From CAYQDF01 sp964416175 (lineage in GTDB: Bacteria; Chloroflexota; Anaerolineae; Anaerolineales; UBA4823): a stretch of 25,486 nt of DNA. A program made the translations under genes and the position numbers. The stretch is taken from positions 1 through 25,486 of the forward strand of contig CAYQDF010000040.1 in assembly GCA_964416175.1 (NCBI GenBank), given 5' to 3'. Shown here one piece after another: positions 15,601 to 23,293 of this stretch. The notes beneath the pieces were generated by a model that searched no databases, was not told where the DNA came from, and saw only the letters and a program-made list of their open reading frames with translations. The stretch's first letter is position 1, and every line of letters begins with the position of its first letter.

Positions 15601-15658
15601 TTAACAGGACTTACGCAGTGGGTATGAGGTTTCTCCTGAACGGCGTAACTTCTGTTAA
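15601..15658. repeat. Imperfect palindrome with transposon-end-like arms
   Basis: Left arm TTAACAGGACTTACGCAG and right arm CGGCGTAACTTCTGTTAA are reverse complements at 15 of 18 positions, with a 22-nt spacer. The GGACTTACGCA core is a motif I associate with terminal repeats of some insertion sequences. No transposase frame is present, so this is at most a relic or a MITE-like piece. Confidence 0.5.
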
Positions 15659-15698
15659 ACATGAATTCGGGATAAAACAAACCAGCGCGCTGAGCGGA

Positions 15699-15793
15699 GT
15701 GGCGGGCTTCTGCGACTACTCCCTCGCAAGCTCGGGACTTTGACCCTGTTCCGCGCTGACATGTCCCGCGGGTACTGCGGGGATGCCCGCCAC
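15699..15793. repeat. Long-range 9-bp inverted repeat enclosing smaller stems
   Basis: GTGGCGGGC at 15699-15707 and GCCCGCCAC at 15785-15793 are exact reverse complements. Inside are TGCGA/TCGCA and a TCCCGC/GCGGGGA pairing. This could fold as a branched RNA or be repetitive debris. There is no T-box signature upstream of ilvE. Confidence 0.35.
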
Positions 15794-15853
15794 GCAGCCG
15801 AAACGGCGGTTATTCTGAACTGATATTAATTATGTTGTAATCTCGGCCTTTCG

Positions 15854-15880
15854 CTCCTGGGTTATAATTTAATCCAGGAG
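15854..15880 (+). promoter_or_regulatory. ilvE promoter: -10 inside a perfect inverted repeat
   Basis: TATAAT (15863-15868) lies in the 13-nt loop of CTCCTGG/CCAGGAG (15854-15860 and 15874-15880). The repeat covers the -10 and the expected start of transcription, so it could be an operator. The start codon is about 45 nt downstream. No regulator is known for it. Confidence 0.5.
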
Positions 15881-15914
15881 AGAAGTCGTCCGATTTCTTC
15901 ACCAGGAGGCACCG

Positions 15915-16856
15915 GTGGACCTTCCCAATTACGCATATTTCAAAGGCAAGATCGTCCCTTATTCGGAAGCTAAAGTGGGCGTGTTGACCCACGGGCTCAA
16001 TTACGGCACGTCTGTCTTCGGGGGGATGCGCGCGTACTGGAATGAAGAAGAAGAACAGCTCTTCATCTTCCGCTCCCCGGACCACTACCGGCGCCTGCTT
16101 CACTCCGCCCACATCATGTTCATGGAACTGGACCACACCCCGGAAAGCCTGACGGCGGCCACGGTCGAGCTGCTGCGTGCCGAAGGCTTCCGGTGCGATG
16201 TCTACATCCGCCCGCTTGCCTTCAAGGCTGACGAGATCATCGGCGTCAAGCTCCACGGGTTACACGACGAGCTCTCAATCGTCGCCGTCGCTTTCGAACG
16301 ATACGTCGCCAATGATACAAACGCCCACGTGACATTCTCTTCCTGGCGGCGCGTGGACGACAACATGATCCCCGCTCGCGGGAAAGTCAGCGGTGCATAC
16401 GCCAACTCGGCGTTGATCAAGACCGACGCGGTCAACGCCGGCTTCGACGAAGCGCTGGTGCTCACCCAAGACGGACATGTCTCAGAGGGGAGCGCCATGA
16501 ACATCTTCATGGTCCGCAACGGCGCCCTGGTCACCCCGCCAGTCACCGACAATATCCTCGAAGGGATCACCCGCCGCACCGTGATCGAACTGGCGCGCGA
16601 GGAGTTGGGCATCCCGGTCGTCGAGCGCCCCATCGACCGCACGGAGGTCTACCTGAGTGATGAGTTCTTCATGACCGGCACCGCGGCGGCCGTCACCGCC
16701 GTCACCCGAGTCGACTACCGGGCTATTGGCCGAGGCGAAATGGGGCCGATCACCAGCCAGCTGCGTGAGCTGTATGCCAGAGTCGTTCGCGGCCGCCATC
16801 CCAAGTACCGCCACTGGTTGACCCCCGTTTACGCCGCCGAAAAAATCGGCGTATAA
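15915..16856 (+). CDS. ilvE: Branched-chain amino-acid aminotransferase
   Basis: A fold-IV PLP aminotransferase for Val, Ile and Leu, 313 aa. Visible: GLNYGTSVFGGMRAY near the N-terminus, YIRPLAFKADEIIGVK, and ARGKVSGAYANSALIK, where Lys157 binds PLP. HVSEGSAMNIFMVRNG and the phosphate-binding ILEGITRRTVIELA follow. The C-terminal TGTAAAVTAVTRVD is also typical. It starts at GTG with an AGGAGG 5 nt upstream. Monocistronic by position, with a dedicated promoter. No leucine/isoleucine T-box motif is seen upstream. Confidence 0.95.
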   Translation: MDLPNYAYFKGKIVPYSEAKVGVLTHGLNYGTSVFGGMRAYWNEEEEQLFIFRSPDHYRRLLHSAHIMFMELDHTPESLTAATVELLRAEGFRCDVYIRPLAFKADEIIGVKLHGLHDELSIVAVAFERYVANDTNAHVTFSSWRRVDDNMIPARGKVSGAYANSALIKTDAVNAGFDEALVLTQDGHVSEGSAMNIFMVRNGALVTPPVTDNILEGITRRTVIELAREELGIPVVERPIDRTEVYLSDEFFMTGTAAAVTAVTRVDYRAIGRGEMGPITSQLRELYARVVRGRHPKYRHWLTPVYAAEKIGV

Positions 16857-16865
16857 CTTCGGGTA

Positions 16866-17272
16866 TCACTTCTCGCACTTCACCCCTCCTGGTCTCTCAA
16901 TATGCCCCCAGCGGAGCAGGTCCTCGGCGGTGTCCAGGATGCTCTGCTTGGCGGACATGAACTCGATCCCCAACTCCTGCCTGATCTTCCGGTTATCGAA
17001 CTGGATCACCTTCCCAACATGCGTCCGCAGGTAGGACCCCGCCCCGGGGCGGATAAGTGTAAGAAGCCAGCTTCACGATGGCGTCCCCTGGCTTCTTCGA
17101 CCGTCATGGCCAGGATGTGCGCTCGTGCCACGTCCCGCACATCCACGAAGCCCATCCCAACGCCGCGCGCCGTCCCCCGGACCCGAAAGCCCATCTCGAG
17201 CAGCTCCGGGACGACCTGGGATCCGGTACAGCCTGACGCCCCCGTCTCGCTCACGACCTGATCCTGAGACAT
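16866..17272 (-). pseudogene. Remnant of an NAD-dependent epimerase/dihydroflavonol-reductase-like SDR gene
   Basis: The N-terminus shows an extended-SDR start (VVSETGASGCTGSQVVPELLEMG-type, followed by FRVRGTAR) that jumps straight to GFVDVRDVARAHILAM. In intact relatives those two regions are separated by about 190 residues. Around 17050 the frame shifts, and the true C-terminus continues as YLRTHVGKVIQFDNRK... ending in ...DLLRWGHIERPGG and a stop at 16866-16868. So the copy has both a large internal deletion and a frameshift. It lies downstream of ilvE and is convergent with it. A sequencing or assembly error is possible for the frameshift but not for the deletion. Confidence 0.75.
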
Positions 17273-17366
17273 AGCCGGTCGAATTATACAACTTCGACTC
17301 ATTTGGGCACAATAACCCGCGTGGGGTAGTCCAGAGTATTTTTGGGGGGATTTTTCGCTTTACCCC

Positions 17367-17396
17367 TTGACTTGCACGCAGATAATCCAGTACTAT
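17367..17396 (+). promoter_or_regulatory. Sigma70-type promoter for the LuxR-type gene
   Basis: TTGACT (17367-17372), 18-bp spacer, TACTAT (17391-17396). This is the best -35/-10 pair in the window, about 55 nt before the GTG start of the regulator. Confidence 0.6.
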
Positions 17397-17457
17397 TGGA
17401 TAGAACAAATGTTCCATATTCTACCGCCACACTGGAGGTGGCGTTAACGAAACGCGA

Positions 17458-17868
17458 GTGAAGGTATCTCTCGACCTGGACCAGGAATTCATCGACGCGT
17501 TCTACACCCTGGCGGATAAACAAGATTCACCCGAGCTGGCGATCGCCGCCCTGCTGGCGGATCTGGCCTGGCAGCGCGAGCGATCGGAACGCGACCTGCG
17601 CTGCCGGTGGAACACGCTGACCTACCGCCAGCAGGAGATCGCATTGTTCATCTTAGAAGGCAAGACATACCTTGAGATCGCCCGGATCTTAGGGGTTGGC
17701 CTGGAAACCGTGCGGACCCACGCCCGGGCGCTTTACGCCAGGATGGGCGCCCGGGGGAAGAAAGACCTGCGCGCCATGATGGTGAAAATGGAGGTTTTAC
17801 ATGGTCACCTGGAAGCTTACAAGACAAGAACCTGGGAAAAAATCCAAAAAGTCGCAAAAAGGGGATAA
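17458..17868 (+). CDS. Solo LuxR/GerE-type DNA-binding protein
   Basis: 136 aa with a C-terminal GerE helix-turn-helix: LTYRQQEIALFILEGKTYLEIARILGVGLETVRTHARALYARMG (about 54-97). The N-terminal 50 residues have no receiver or ligand domain that I can identify. It would be a small transcription regulator without a built-in sensor. GTG start, with a GGAGG about 19 nt upstream, so translation signals are weak. The last 68 bp overlap the next gene, which starts in another frame. Confidence 0.82.
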   Translation: MKVSLDLDQEFIDAFYTLADKQDSPELAIAALLADLAWQRERSERDLRCRWNTLTYRQQEIALFILEGKTYLEIARILGVGLETVRTHARALYARMGARGKKDLRAMMVKMEVLHGHLEAYKTRTWEKIQKVAKRG

Positions 17869-18037
17869 GTCGCGGCTGTCTTGCGATTGCGGTCGTCCCG
17901 CCGTGGCAAGCGCGCTCGTGCAGGTCGGTCGCGACGGCGATCAGTTGGTCACGCTCCTGCTCTGCGAAGACTGTCTGGCGCTCGAGCTGACCCTCCCATG
18001 CGGCGCCCCTCCACTGGCGATCACGTACCTGGATTGA
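17801..18037 (+). CDS. Small zinc-ribbon-like protein overlapping the LuxR-type gene
   Basis: 78 aa. It starts with ATG preceded by GGAGG at 6 nt, both inside the upstream gene. After a basic N-terminal region (KKSKKSQKGDKSR) come SCDCG (C28, C30), LLCEDCLA (C55, C58) and C67, a possible zinc site. No family recognised. The good ribosome site and shared orientation suggest co-expression with the LuxR-type regulator. It could modulate that protein, but this is a guess. Confidence 0.62.
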   Translation: MVTWKLTRQEPGKKSKKSQKGDKSRLSCDCGRPAVASALVQVGRDGDQLVTLLLCEDCLALELTLPCGAPPLAITYLD

Positions 18038-18112
18038 GCGGAGACCCTCGATATTTTATCAATGGTGTTGGTTCGTCAGGTAGATGTACAGGTTTTTCAT
18101 TTCACATCTTAA

Positions 18113-19642
18113 TTATTTGGATACCGGCAGTGTGACCGTGAACGTCGTACCCGCTCCCGGCTGGCTGCTGACCTGAATATCGCCCCCGCAGCCGGTCACG
18201 ATGCGGTGGCAGACCGAAAGACCGAGGCCGGTCCCATACCCGGCATTTTTCGTTGTGTAGAATGGTTCGAAAAGGTGATCCAGCTGCGCCGGGTCGATAC
18301 CAGCGCCGTTATCAGTAACCGTCACCTGGACGTCGCCCCCCGCCCGCCGGGTTGCGATATGGATCTCGCCTGGATTGGGCTCGATGGCCTGTTTGGCGTT
18401 GATGAGCAAGTTGAGCCAGACGCTTTGCAGCTGGTCCGGGCTGCCAGCAACGAGGGGCAGGCTCTCTTCCGGATCGAAGGTCAGCGTGATGGAGTGCGCC
18501 TGCAGATCGTGCCGGATCAGATTCACAGTCCGTCGGATGGTCTCGTTGACATCTGCAGCTGCCAACTCATCAGGTTCACGCCGGGAAAAGTCCAGCAGGT
18601 CGCGCACCGACTGGGAAGCCCGCTTCCCGGCTTCGACGATGATCTCAGCCATTTCGCGCTGCTCCCGGTCTTCTGGGGAAAGAGAGCGCAGGAGCAGTTC
18701 GGCGTTCGCCATTATAGCGGTGAGGGGATTGTTGATCTCGTGGGCGACGCCCGCCGCCAGCTGCCCGATCGCTGCCAGTTTTTCCGTGTGGACCAGGGAT
18801 GCCTCAAGCCGCCTGCGCTCGGTCACGTCTTCCTCGAAGAGAAAAGCCTGGTGGACTTCCCCCTTCTCATCAGCTATCGGATAGGCGCTGATCTCGAGGT
18901 CCGTGACCGCCTCCTTCGACCAACGCCGCTCCAAACGCTGGGTTTGGATTCCATTCGCAAGGGTCTCGCCTACCCTGCACCCCGGGCAGGGTAGAGCGCG
19001 CCGGAAGAGGGCTGTATAGCAGCGTTCTCCGACCAGCTTCTGCGGAGGCTGACCCGCCAGCCGGGCGCGGCTCATATTGACCGCCGCCAGGGTGTAGCTG
19101 CGGTCGACAATGTAGATCGACGCCGGGTTGCTGTCGAACAGCGCGCGCAGCGTGTTGCGGGAGTGAAAGAGCTGCTGGCGACTGGAATGCAGTTCTTCGA
19201 CGGCCCGTTTGAGCTGGTTGAACTTTTCCGCTCTGATGAAAACCTGCGCGATCAGCTCGCCCAGAGAGGGAAACACCCTGGCAAGATCCGCTTCAGGGTG
19301 CGCACCCTGATCCCAATCCAGCCGGATTGCGCCCACAGCTACTCCATCGGCAGTCAGGGGAATCCAGGTCGATGGAATTTCCGGTTGGCTGCCGCTATCC
19401 TGGCCCAGCATGTGCCAGACCCGGGCAGCCTCGGTTTGCCCCACTTCCTCCGCAGACAGGGCAGTCTCGCTTTTCAGGACCTTTTTCACGGTGCGATGCT
19501 CGCCGGCCTGGACGACCAGGTACAGCGCGGCGGAAGCAGCGCCCAGCATGCGGCGTAGCTCTCCCAACAACCTGGCTTGCTCCCCATCCGAGGTCAGATC
19601 AGCATCATTCAGGCGCGCCAGGAAATCTATGAGTTCGATCAT
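18113..19642 (-). CDS. GAF-PAS sensor histidine kinase
   Basis: A soluble-looking kinase of 509 aa with no membrane helices. An N-terminal GAF-like region (about 1-140), a coiled linker, a PAS domain (about 162-275) with a cysteine cluster (ALPCPGCRVG, C219 and C222), then HisKA and HATPase domains. The H-box is GVAHEINNPLTAI (phosphorylated His301), the N-box is NLLINAKQAI, and DNGAGI, FEPFYTTK and GTGLGLSV follow. Signal unknown; the Cys pair suggests redox or metal sensing. ATGA overlap with the response regulator gene (19639-19642), so they form a pair. Confidence 0.94.
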   Translation of the reverse strand: MIELIDFLARLNDADLTSDGEQARLLGELRRMLGAASAALYLVVQAGEHRTVKKVLKSETALSAEEVGQTEAARVWHMLGQDSGSQPEIPSTWIPLTADGVAVGAIRLDWDQGAHPEADLARVFPSLGELIAQVFIRAEKFNQLKRAVEELHSSRQQLFHSRNTLRALFDSNPASIYIVDRSYTLAAVNMSRARLAGQPPQKLVGERCYTALFRRALPCPGCRVGETLANGIQTQRLERRWSKEAVTDLEISAYPIADEKGEVHQAFLFEEDVTERRRLEASLVHTEKLAAIGQLAAGVAHEINNPLTAIMANAELLLRSLSPEDREQREMAEIIVEAGKRASQSVRDLLDFSRREPDELAAADVNETIRRTVNLIRHDLQAHSITLTFDPEESLPLVAGSPDQLQSVWLNLLINAKQAIEPNPGEIHIATRRAGGDVQVTVTDNGAGIDPAQLDHLFEPFYTTKNAGYGTGLGLSVCHRIVTGCGGDIQVSSQPGAGTTFTVTLPVSK

Positions 19643-20469
19643 CCCGGGGTATGTGTGGGGCCGGTCGTGTAACCATAGCCGGGCACGGTGCGGATGAATT
19701 CGGGAGATGCTGGATCTGCCTCCACCCGTTCGCGCAGCTTCTTGACGTGCACCCTGACCAGGTCCGGGCTGCCTGTGTCCACCGGGTACCCCCAGACCTC
19801 ATCCAGCAGGCGCGCCGGTGAGAAGATCTCGCCGGGGTGGCTCATCAGGTGATAGACCAGGTCGTATTGGATCGGGGTCAGCCGCACCACGCCGCGGCCG
19901 GGGGTGTGGAGCTCGTAGGACTGGGTGTCCAGCACGAACCGGCCGGACACCAAAGGGCGGTAGGGCTGCGCGTATCGCGTGCGGGCGAGGATCTCTTCGA
20001 CGATTTTTCGGACAGATGGTTCGAGCGGCTCGTCTATCAGATCGCCGCGCTCGCTCTGAGGGGCTTCCCTGTACTGAGTCCGGCGCAGGATGGCCCGCAC
20101 GCGCAGGCGCAGCTCGTCCACATTGAACGGCTTGGTGAGATAATCGTCTCCCCCGACCAGGAAACCGTTGATGCGGTCCTCGTCTTTGATCTTCGCGGTC
20201 AGGAAAAGGACAGGGATTTCCGCCAGTTGGGGATCGGAGCGCATGGCGCGGCACACAGCATAGCCATCCATGCCGGGCATGATCACATCCAGGATGACCA
20301 GATCCGGGAGGAGTTTGCGCGCCTGCTTCAAGCCATCCTCTCCATCCCTGGCAATGGCAACCCTGAAATCATCAGTCCGCAGAGTCCGCTCAACCGTGCG
20401 GGCAACCAGGTCATCATCCTCGATGACCAGAATCTTTGCCGAATTCTTCACCTGCCCCTGAGTCCTCAT
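19639..20469 (-). CDS. OmpR-type response regulator
   Basis: 276 aa. Receiver domain at the N-terminus: acidic ED at 17-18, phospho-acceptor Asp61 (VILDVIMPGMDG), Thr91 and Lys113 (TKPF). A linker of about 50 residues follows, then a winged-helix DNA-binding domain (RLTPIQYDLVYHLMSHPGEIFSPARLLDEVWG, RVHVKKLRERVE and GYGYTT). This linker is longer than usual. It starts with ATG after GGGGAGG (3-4 nt). It precedes and overlaps the kinase gene. Targets are unknown; an inverted repeat just upstream may be an autoregulation site. Confidence 0.94.
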   Translation of the reverse strand: MRTQGQVKNSAKILVIEDDDLVARTVERTLRTDDFRVAIARDGEDGLKQARKLLPDLVILDVIMPGMDGYAVCRAMRSDPQLAEIPVLFLTAKIKDEDRINGFLVGGDDYLTKPFNVDELRLRVRAILRRTQYREAPQSERGDLIDEPLEPSVRKIVEEILARTRYAQPYRPLVSGRFVLDTQSYELHTPGRGVVRLTPIQYDLVYHLMSHPGEIFSPARLLDEVWGYPVDTGSPDLVRVHVKKLRERVEADPASPEFIRTVPGYGYTTGPTHTPG

Positions 20470-20507
20470 GTGCCTCCCCTTACGCTACAAACAGAACCGC
20501 AGTTCAG

Positions 20508-20532
20508 GGGATTTTACCACCGTAAAATTCCC
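20508..20532. promoter_or_regulatory. Inverted repeat upstream of the response regulator, possible operator
   Basis: GGGATTTTAC and GTAAAATTCCC are near-perfect reverse complements around a 4-nt loop (one bulged base). It lies about 40-60 nt before the response-regulator ATG on the minus strand and could be a self-regulatory site. The match is by eye only. Confidence 0.3.
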
Positions 20533-20571
20533 GTAAACCCGTGCCTGGCAGGCCGCGGCCTCCCAATCTTG

Positions 20572-20784
20572 TTAGGTATGAGTTTGGACCGTGATGGGAC
20601 CCATGATCTTGGCTCCCGCCCCGAAGACGTTATCCCCCAGCGCGGGGTGCCGCTTGCCTTTCGAGAGATCCGCCCCTCCCAGGGTGAGGCCGTGGTACAT
20701 CGTGACACAGTCTCCCCCTTCAGCGGTCTCGCCGATCACCACCCCCATGCCGTGGTCGATGAAGAATTGGCCCCCGATGCGCGC
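20572..20784 (-). pseudogene. cysE: C-terminal fragment of serine O-acetyltransferase (cysE)
   Basis: The minus strand encodes a left-handed beta-helix segment typical of CysE: ARIGGQFFIDHGMGVVIGETAE, then GDCVTMYHGLTLGG, KGKRHPALGDNVFGAGAKIMGPITV, ending at TAA. Upstream of it the frame is broken (a stop at about 20785-20787), and the preceding DNA is the end of the FeoA-like gene. The intact enzyme is about 220-270 aa, so about two-thirds is missing, including the N-terminal domain. No start or ribosome site is visible. A decayed remnant. Confidence 0.75.
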
Positions 20785-20815
20785 TTACGGCGAGTTCCCC
20801 ACCCGCTCTGTCACG

Positions 20816-21295
20816 TCATTGGCGATTCTCATCCTGTTCTTCCTTCAAGATCTGGCTCACCTGGATTCTCTCAGCCAGTTCATTCTCCAGCGCGAGCTCG
20901 GTGTTATCCAGCTGGACCACAGTGACCGGCGAATTTTGCAGCACGGTGACCCAATCGTCCCGCGAAAGACCATAAGCCTGCAGAGACGCCCGCCTTTCCG
21001 CCGGGAAACCCTCCAGGAATCCGGTCACCCTTGCCCGGTACCCCACCGGGACGTCCAGCAGAGTCAGGCAAAAGCGATGGTGTCGCCTTCGCCTCCATCG
21101 TCTTGACCGACCTGGCGAGAACCACGATCTTGCCTTCGAGGCCAACCAGGAGTGCTCGGGCGCAACACTCTGATACCCGCATGCCGGACAGCAGACCAGC
21201 CCGCATCCCCTGTTCAGCGGGCAGCTCTGGCAGGCTGGCCCTGAACCAACTTCATACCGATATCCGCACATCGGGCAATTGGTGAAGGTCTTCAT
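20816..21295 (-). CDS. feoA: FeoA-domain protein with an N-terminal Cys-rich (zinc-ribbon-like) region
   Basis: 159 aa. Residues 7-39 carry eight cysteines (CPMC at 7-10, CQSC at 22-25, C31, and CCPAC at 35-39), suggesting a zinc-ribbon or iron-sulfur site. The FeoA/SH3-like part follows (about 78-140: LLDVPVGYRARVTGFLEG, then LQAYGLSRDDWVTVLQNSPVTVVQL). It functions with FeoB in ferrous iron uptake. The start overlaps the FeoB stop as ATGA (21292-21295). Standard FeoA is about 75-80 aa and lacks the Cys-rich extension. Confidence 0.82.
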   Translation of the reverse strand: MKTFTNCPMCGYRYEVGSGPACQSCPLNRGCGLVCCPACGYQSVAPEHSWLASKARSWFSPGRSRRWRRRRHHRFCLTLLDVPVGYRARVTGFLEGFPAERRASLQAYGLSRDDWVTVLQNSPVTVVQLDNTELALENELAERIQVSQILKEEQDENRQ

Positions 21296-23289
21296 ACGCC
21301 CCAGCCTGTCCAGGAAAGCACCCGGCTTAGAATACCACCTATCAGGAACGCCAGCGGCATGATCAATGCCAGCATCCCTAAAGCCGTTCGCCAGCCACGC
21401 TCCCTGGCGATCATCATCACACTGGCAATGCAGGGAATAAAAAGGGTGACAGTCACCATGGCGACGACCACCTGGAGGGGAGTCAGCAGTCCTTGAGATT
21501 CCATGACGAACAGCCCGGTGGCGCCAAAATCGCGGCGCAGGAAACCGACCAGGAAAGCTGCGCTGGCCTGCGCCGGCAAGCCGAGCCAGCCGCTCACCAG
21601 GGGCTCTCCCAGCCTGGTGAGCCAGGCAAGCCAGCCCGTCTTATCCAGCAGGAACAGCAGGCCGGTGCCCAGCAGGAAAAGCGGGACGACCTCCTTCAAG
21701 TACCACTCGACCCGCGCCAGGGTCTTGACCAGCACGTTCGAGAGCATCGGGACCCGGAGCGGAGGCAGCTCCACCAGCAGGAGGGATCGCTCTCCAGGCA
21801 CAAGCCGGGCGGCCAGCCAGCCGACAGATACCAGGACCAGGAAGATCACCCCGCTCCAGATGAGTGTTGCGGTAAAAGAGATGCCGGCCAGCATGCCCAT
21901 CACAACGCCCAGCTGGGCGGAACACGGCACCGCCAGCGCCAGAAGCAAGGTGACCAGCAGCCGCTCCCGCCGGTTCTCAAGGACGCGCGTGGTCAGGGTC
22001 GCCATGGTCACGCAGCCCAACCCCAACACCATGGGCAGGACGGCTTTGCCGTTCAGCCCCAGGAGCTGGAACAGGCGGTTGCTGAGCGCCGCCAGCCTCG
22101 GCAGGTAGCCTGAATCTTCCATGATCCCAAACGCAAGGAAAAACGTCGTCACGATCGGCAATATCAGGGCGAACGCGTAGGTCATCCCCATCGTCCACAA
22201 CCCGTATTGCCCCACCAGCAGGTCGGCGAGCAAAGCCCAGGGGATGAGTTCCCGGAGAATACTGGTGATCCAGGGATTAATCAAACCACCAAACAGCTCC
22301 TCCTCCAGGAATCCGACCAGGGTGCCGGCACCAAAGATCCCCACAAACCAGTACAGCCCGTAAAGGACAACGCCCAGGATCGGCCATCCCCACACCGGGT
22401 GCGTGGTCAACCTGCTCAGCACTGCATGGGCACCTCCCCAACCAGTGGAACTGCTTTGCACAACCACAGCCGTGCAGAGCTGGTCGACGTACGCTCTCCG
22501 AGTCTCCTGGATGACCAGCTGGAGCGGCTCGACGAATGACAGTTGCAGGCGTTCCCTGAGGGATCGCAGCTCCTGCAGAACCGCCGGGGGAAGCTGTTCT
22601 CTCAGCCATTCCTCGCTGACGCGATCACCGCTGAACCAGAGCAATCCAAGCGCGCGGGGTGCGATCGGCGCCGACCCCGGGAGGGATTCCCCGAATCGAG
22701 CGCAGAACGCCGCCACCGCGGCTTCTATCTCCGCCGGATAACCGAGGCGGAACTGTGGAATGTTGACCTGTTCGAGTGCAGCTACCAGCTCCTGCATCCC
22801 CTGCCCACGGATAGCCGTGGTTGCTATGACAGGGAGGGAGAGATATTCCGCAAGCAAGGCGTGGTTCACCGCCAGCCCCCGGCTTTGGGCTTCGTCCGTC
22901 ATGTTCAACGCCAGGACGAGGGGCAGCCCCATCTCAGCCAGCTGTACGGTCAGAAGCAACGTCCGCCTGAGGTTTTTGGCATCACCAACCTGCAGGACTG
23001 CCCTTAGGTCCTCATAGAGCAGGACGTGAGCTGTCACCTGCTCATCTTCCGTCCGCGGCGGAAAAGTCACCACTCCCGGTGTATCGACCAGGACCACACC
23101 CGGCAGCAGTTTCGCCGCGCCGCGCGCCAGCTCGATGGTCGTGCCCGGATAATTGGAGATGATCACGTGCTGGCCTGTCAGCTTCTGAAAGATCACCGAT
23201 TTCCCCACATTGGGATGGCCGACAAGCGCAATGTTCGAGCTGTGGAAGCCCGCGGTGTTCGACAGGGTCGGGTGGCAGCTTGCACTCAT
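21292..23289 (-). CDS. feoB: FeoB-like ferrous iron transporter
   Basis: 665 aa. N-terminal G-protein domain: G1 GHPNVGKS (24-31), G2 region SNYPGTT, G3 VDTPG, G4 NMTD. A helical GDI-like domain follows, then several membrane helices. The Gate regions are altered from the standard: GLGCVTMATLTTRVLENRRER for the usual GFGCNVPAIMATRTLE, and PCSAQLGV for SCSARLPV. A distal FLRRDFGATGLF replaces the usual GFFRKEV. I start at ATG 23289, 4 nt after the fur stop. An upstream GTG (23325) would overlap fur by 32 nt. The gene follows fur and precedes feoA, so it probably belongs to the Fur-controlled transcript. Confidence 0.9.
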   Translation of the reverse strand: MSASCHPTLSNTAGFHSSNIALVGHPNVGKSVIFQKLTGQHVIISNYPGTTIELARGAAKLLPGVVLVDTPGVVTFPPRTEDEQVTAHVLLYEDLRAVLQVGDAKNLRRTLLLTVQLAEMGLPLVLALNMTDEAQSRGLAVNHALLAEYLSLPVIATTAIRGQGMQELVAALEQVNIPQFRLGYPAEIEAAVAAFCARFGESLPGSAPIAPRALGLLWFSGDRVSEEWLREQLPPAVLQELRSLRERLQLSFVEPLQLVIQETRRAYVDQLCTAVVVQSSSTGWGGAHAVLSRLTTHPVWGWPILGVVLYGLYWFVGIFGAGTLVGFLEEELFGGLINPWITSILRELIPWALLADLLVGQYGLWTMGMTYAFALILPIVTTFFLAFGIMEDSGYLPRLAALSNRLFQLLGLNGKAVLPMVLGLGCVTMATLTTRVLENRRERLLVTLLLALAVPCSAQLGVVMGMLAGISFTATLIWSGVIFLVLVSVGWLAARLVPGERSLLLVELPPLRVPMLSNVLVKTLARVEWYLKEVVPLFLLGTGLLFLLDKTGWLAWLTRLGEPLVSGWLGLPAQASAAFLVGFLRRDFGATGLFVMESQGLLTPLQVVVAMVTVTLFIPCIASVMMIARERGWRTALGMLALIMPLAFLIGGILSRVLSWTGWGV

Positions 23290-23293
23290 GAGG

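Noticed and set aside
15495..15680. 61-codon minus-strand frame
   Set aside because: Covers the transposon-like palindrome; no ribosome site or homology.
15660..15914. T-box riboswitch upstream of ilvE
   Set aside because: No T-box consensus (AGGGTGGNACCGCG) and no specifier stem could be found on the plus strand.
19837..20925. 362-codon plus-strand frame over the response regulator
   Set aside because: Antisense shadow of a clear receiver/winged-helix gene; it also runs into the cysE remnant without any homology.
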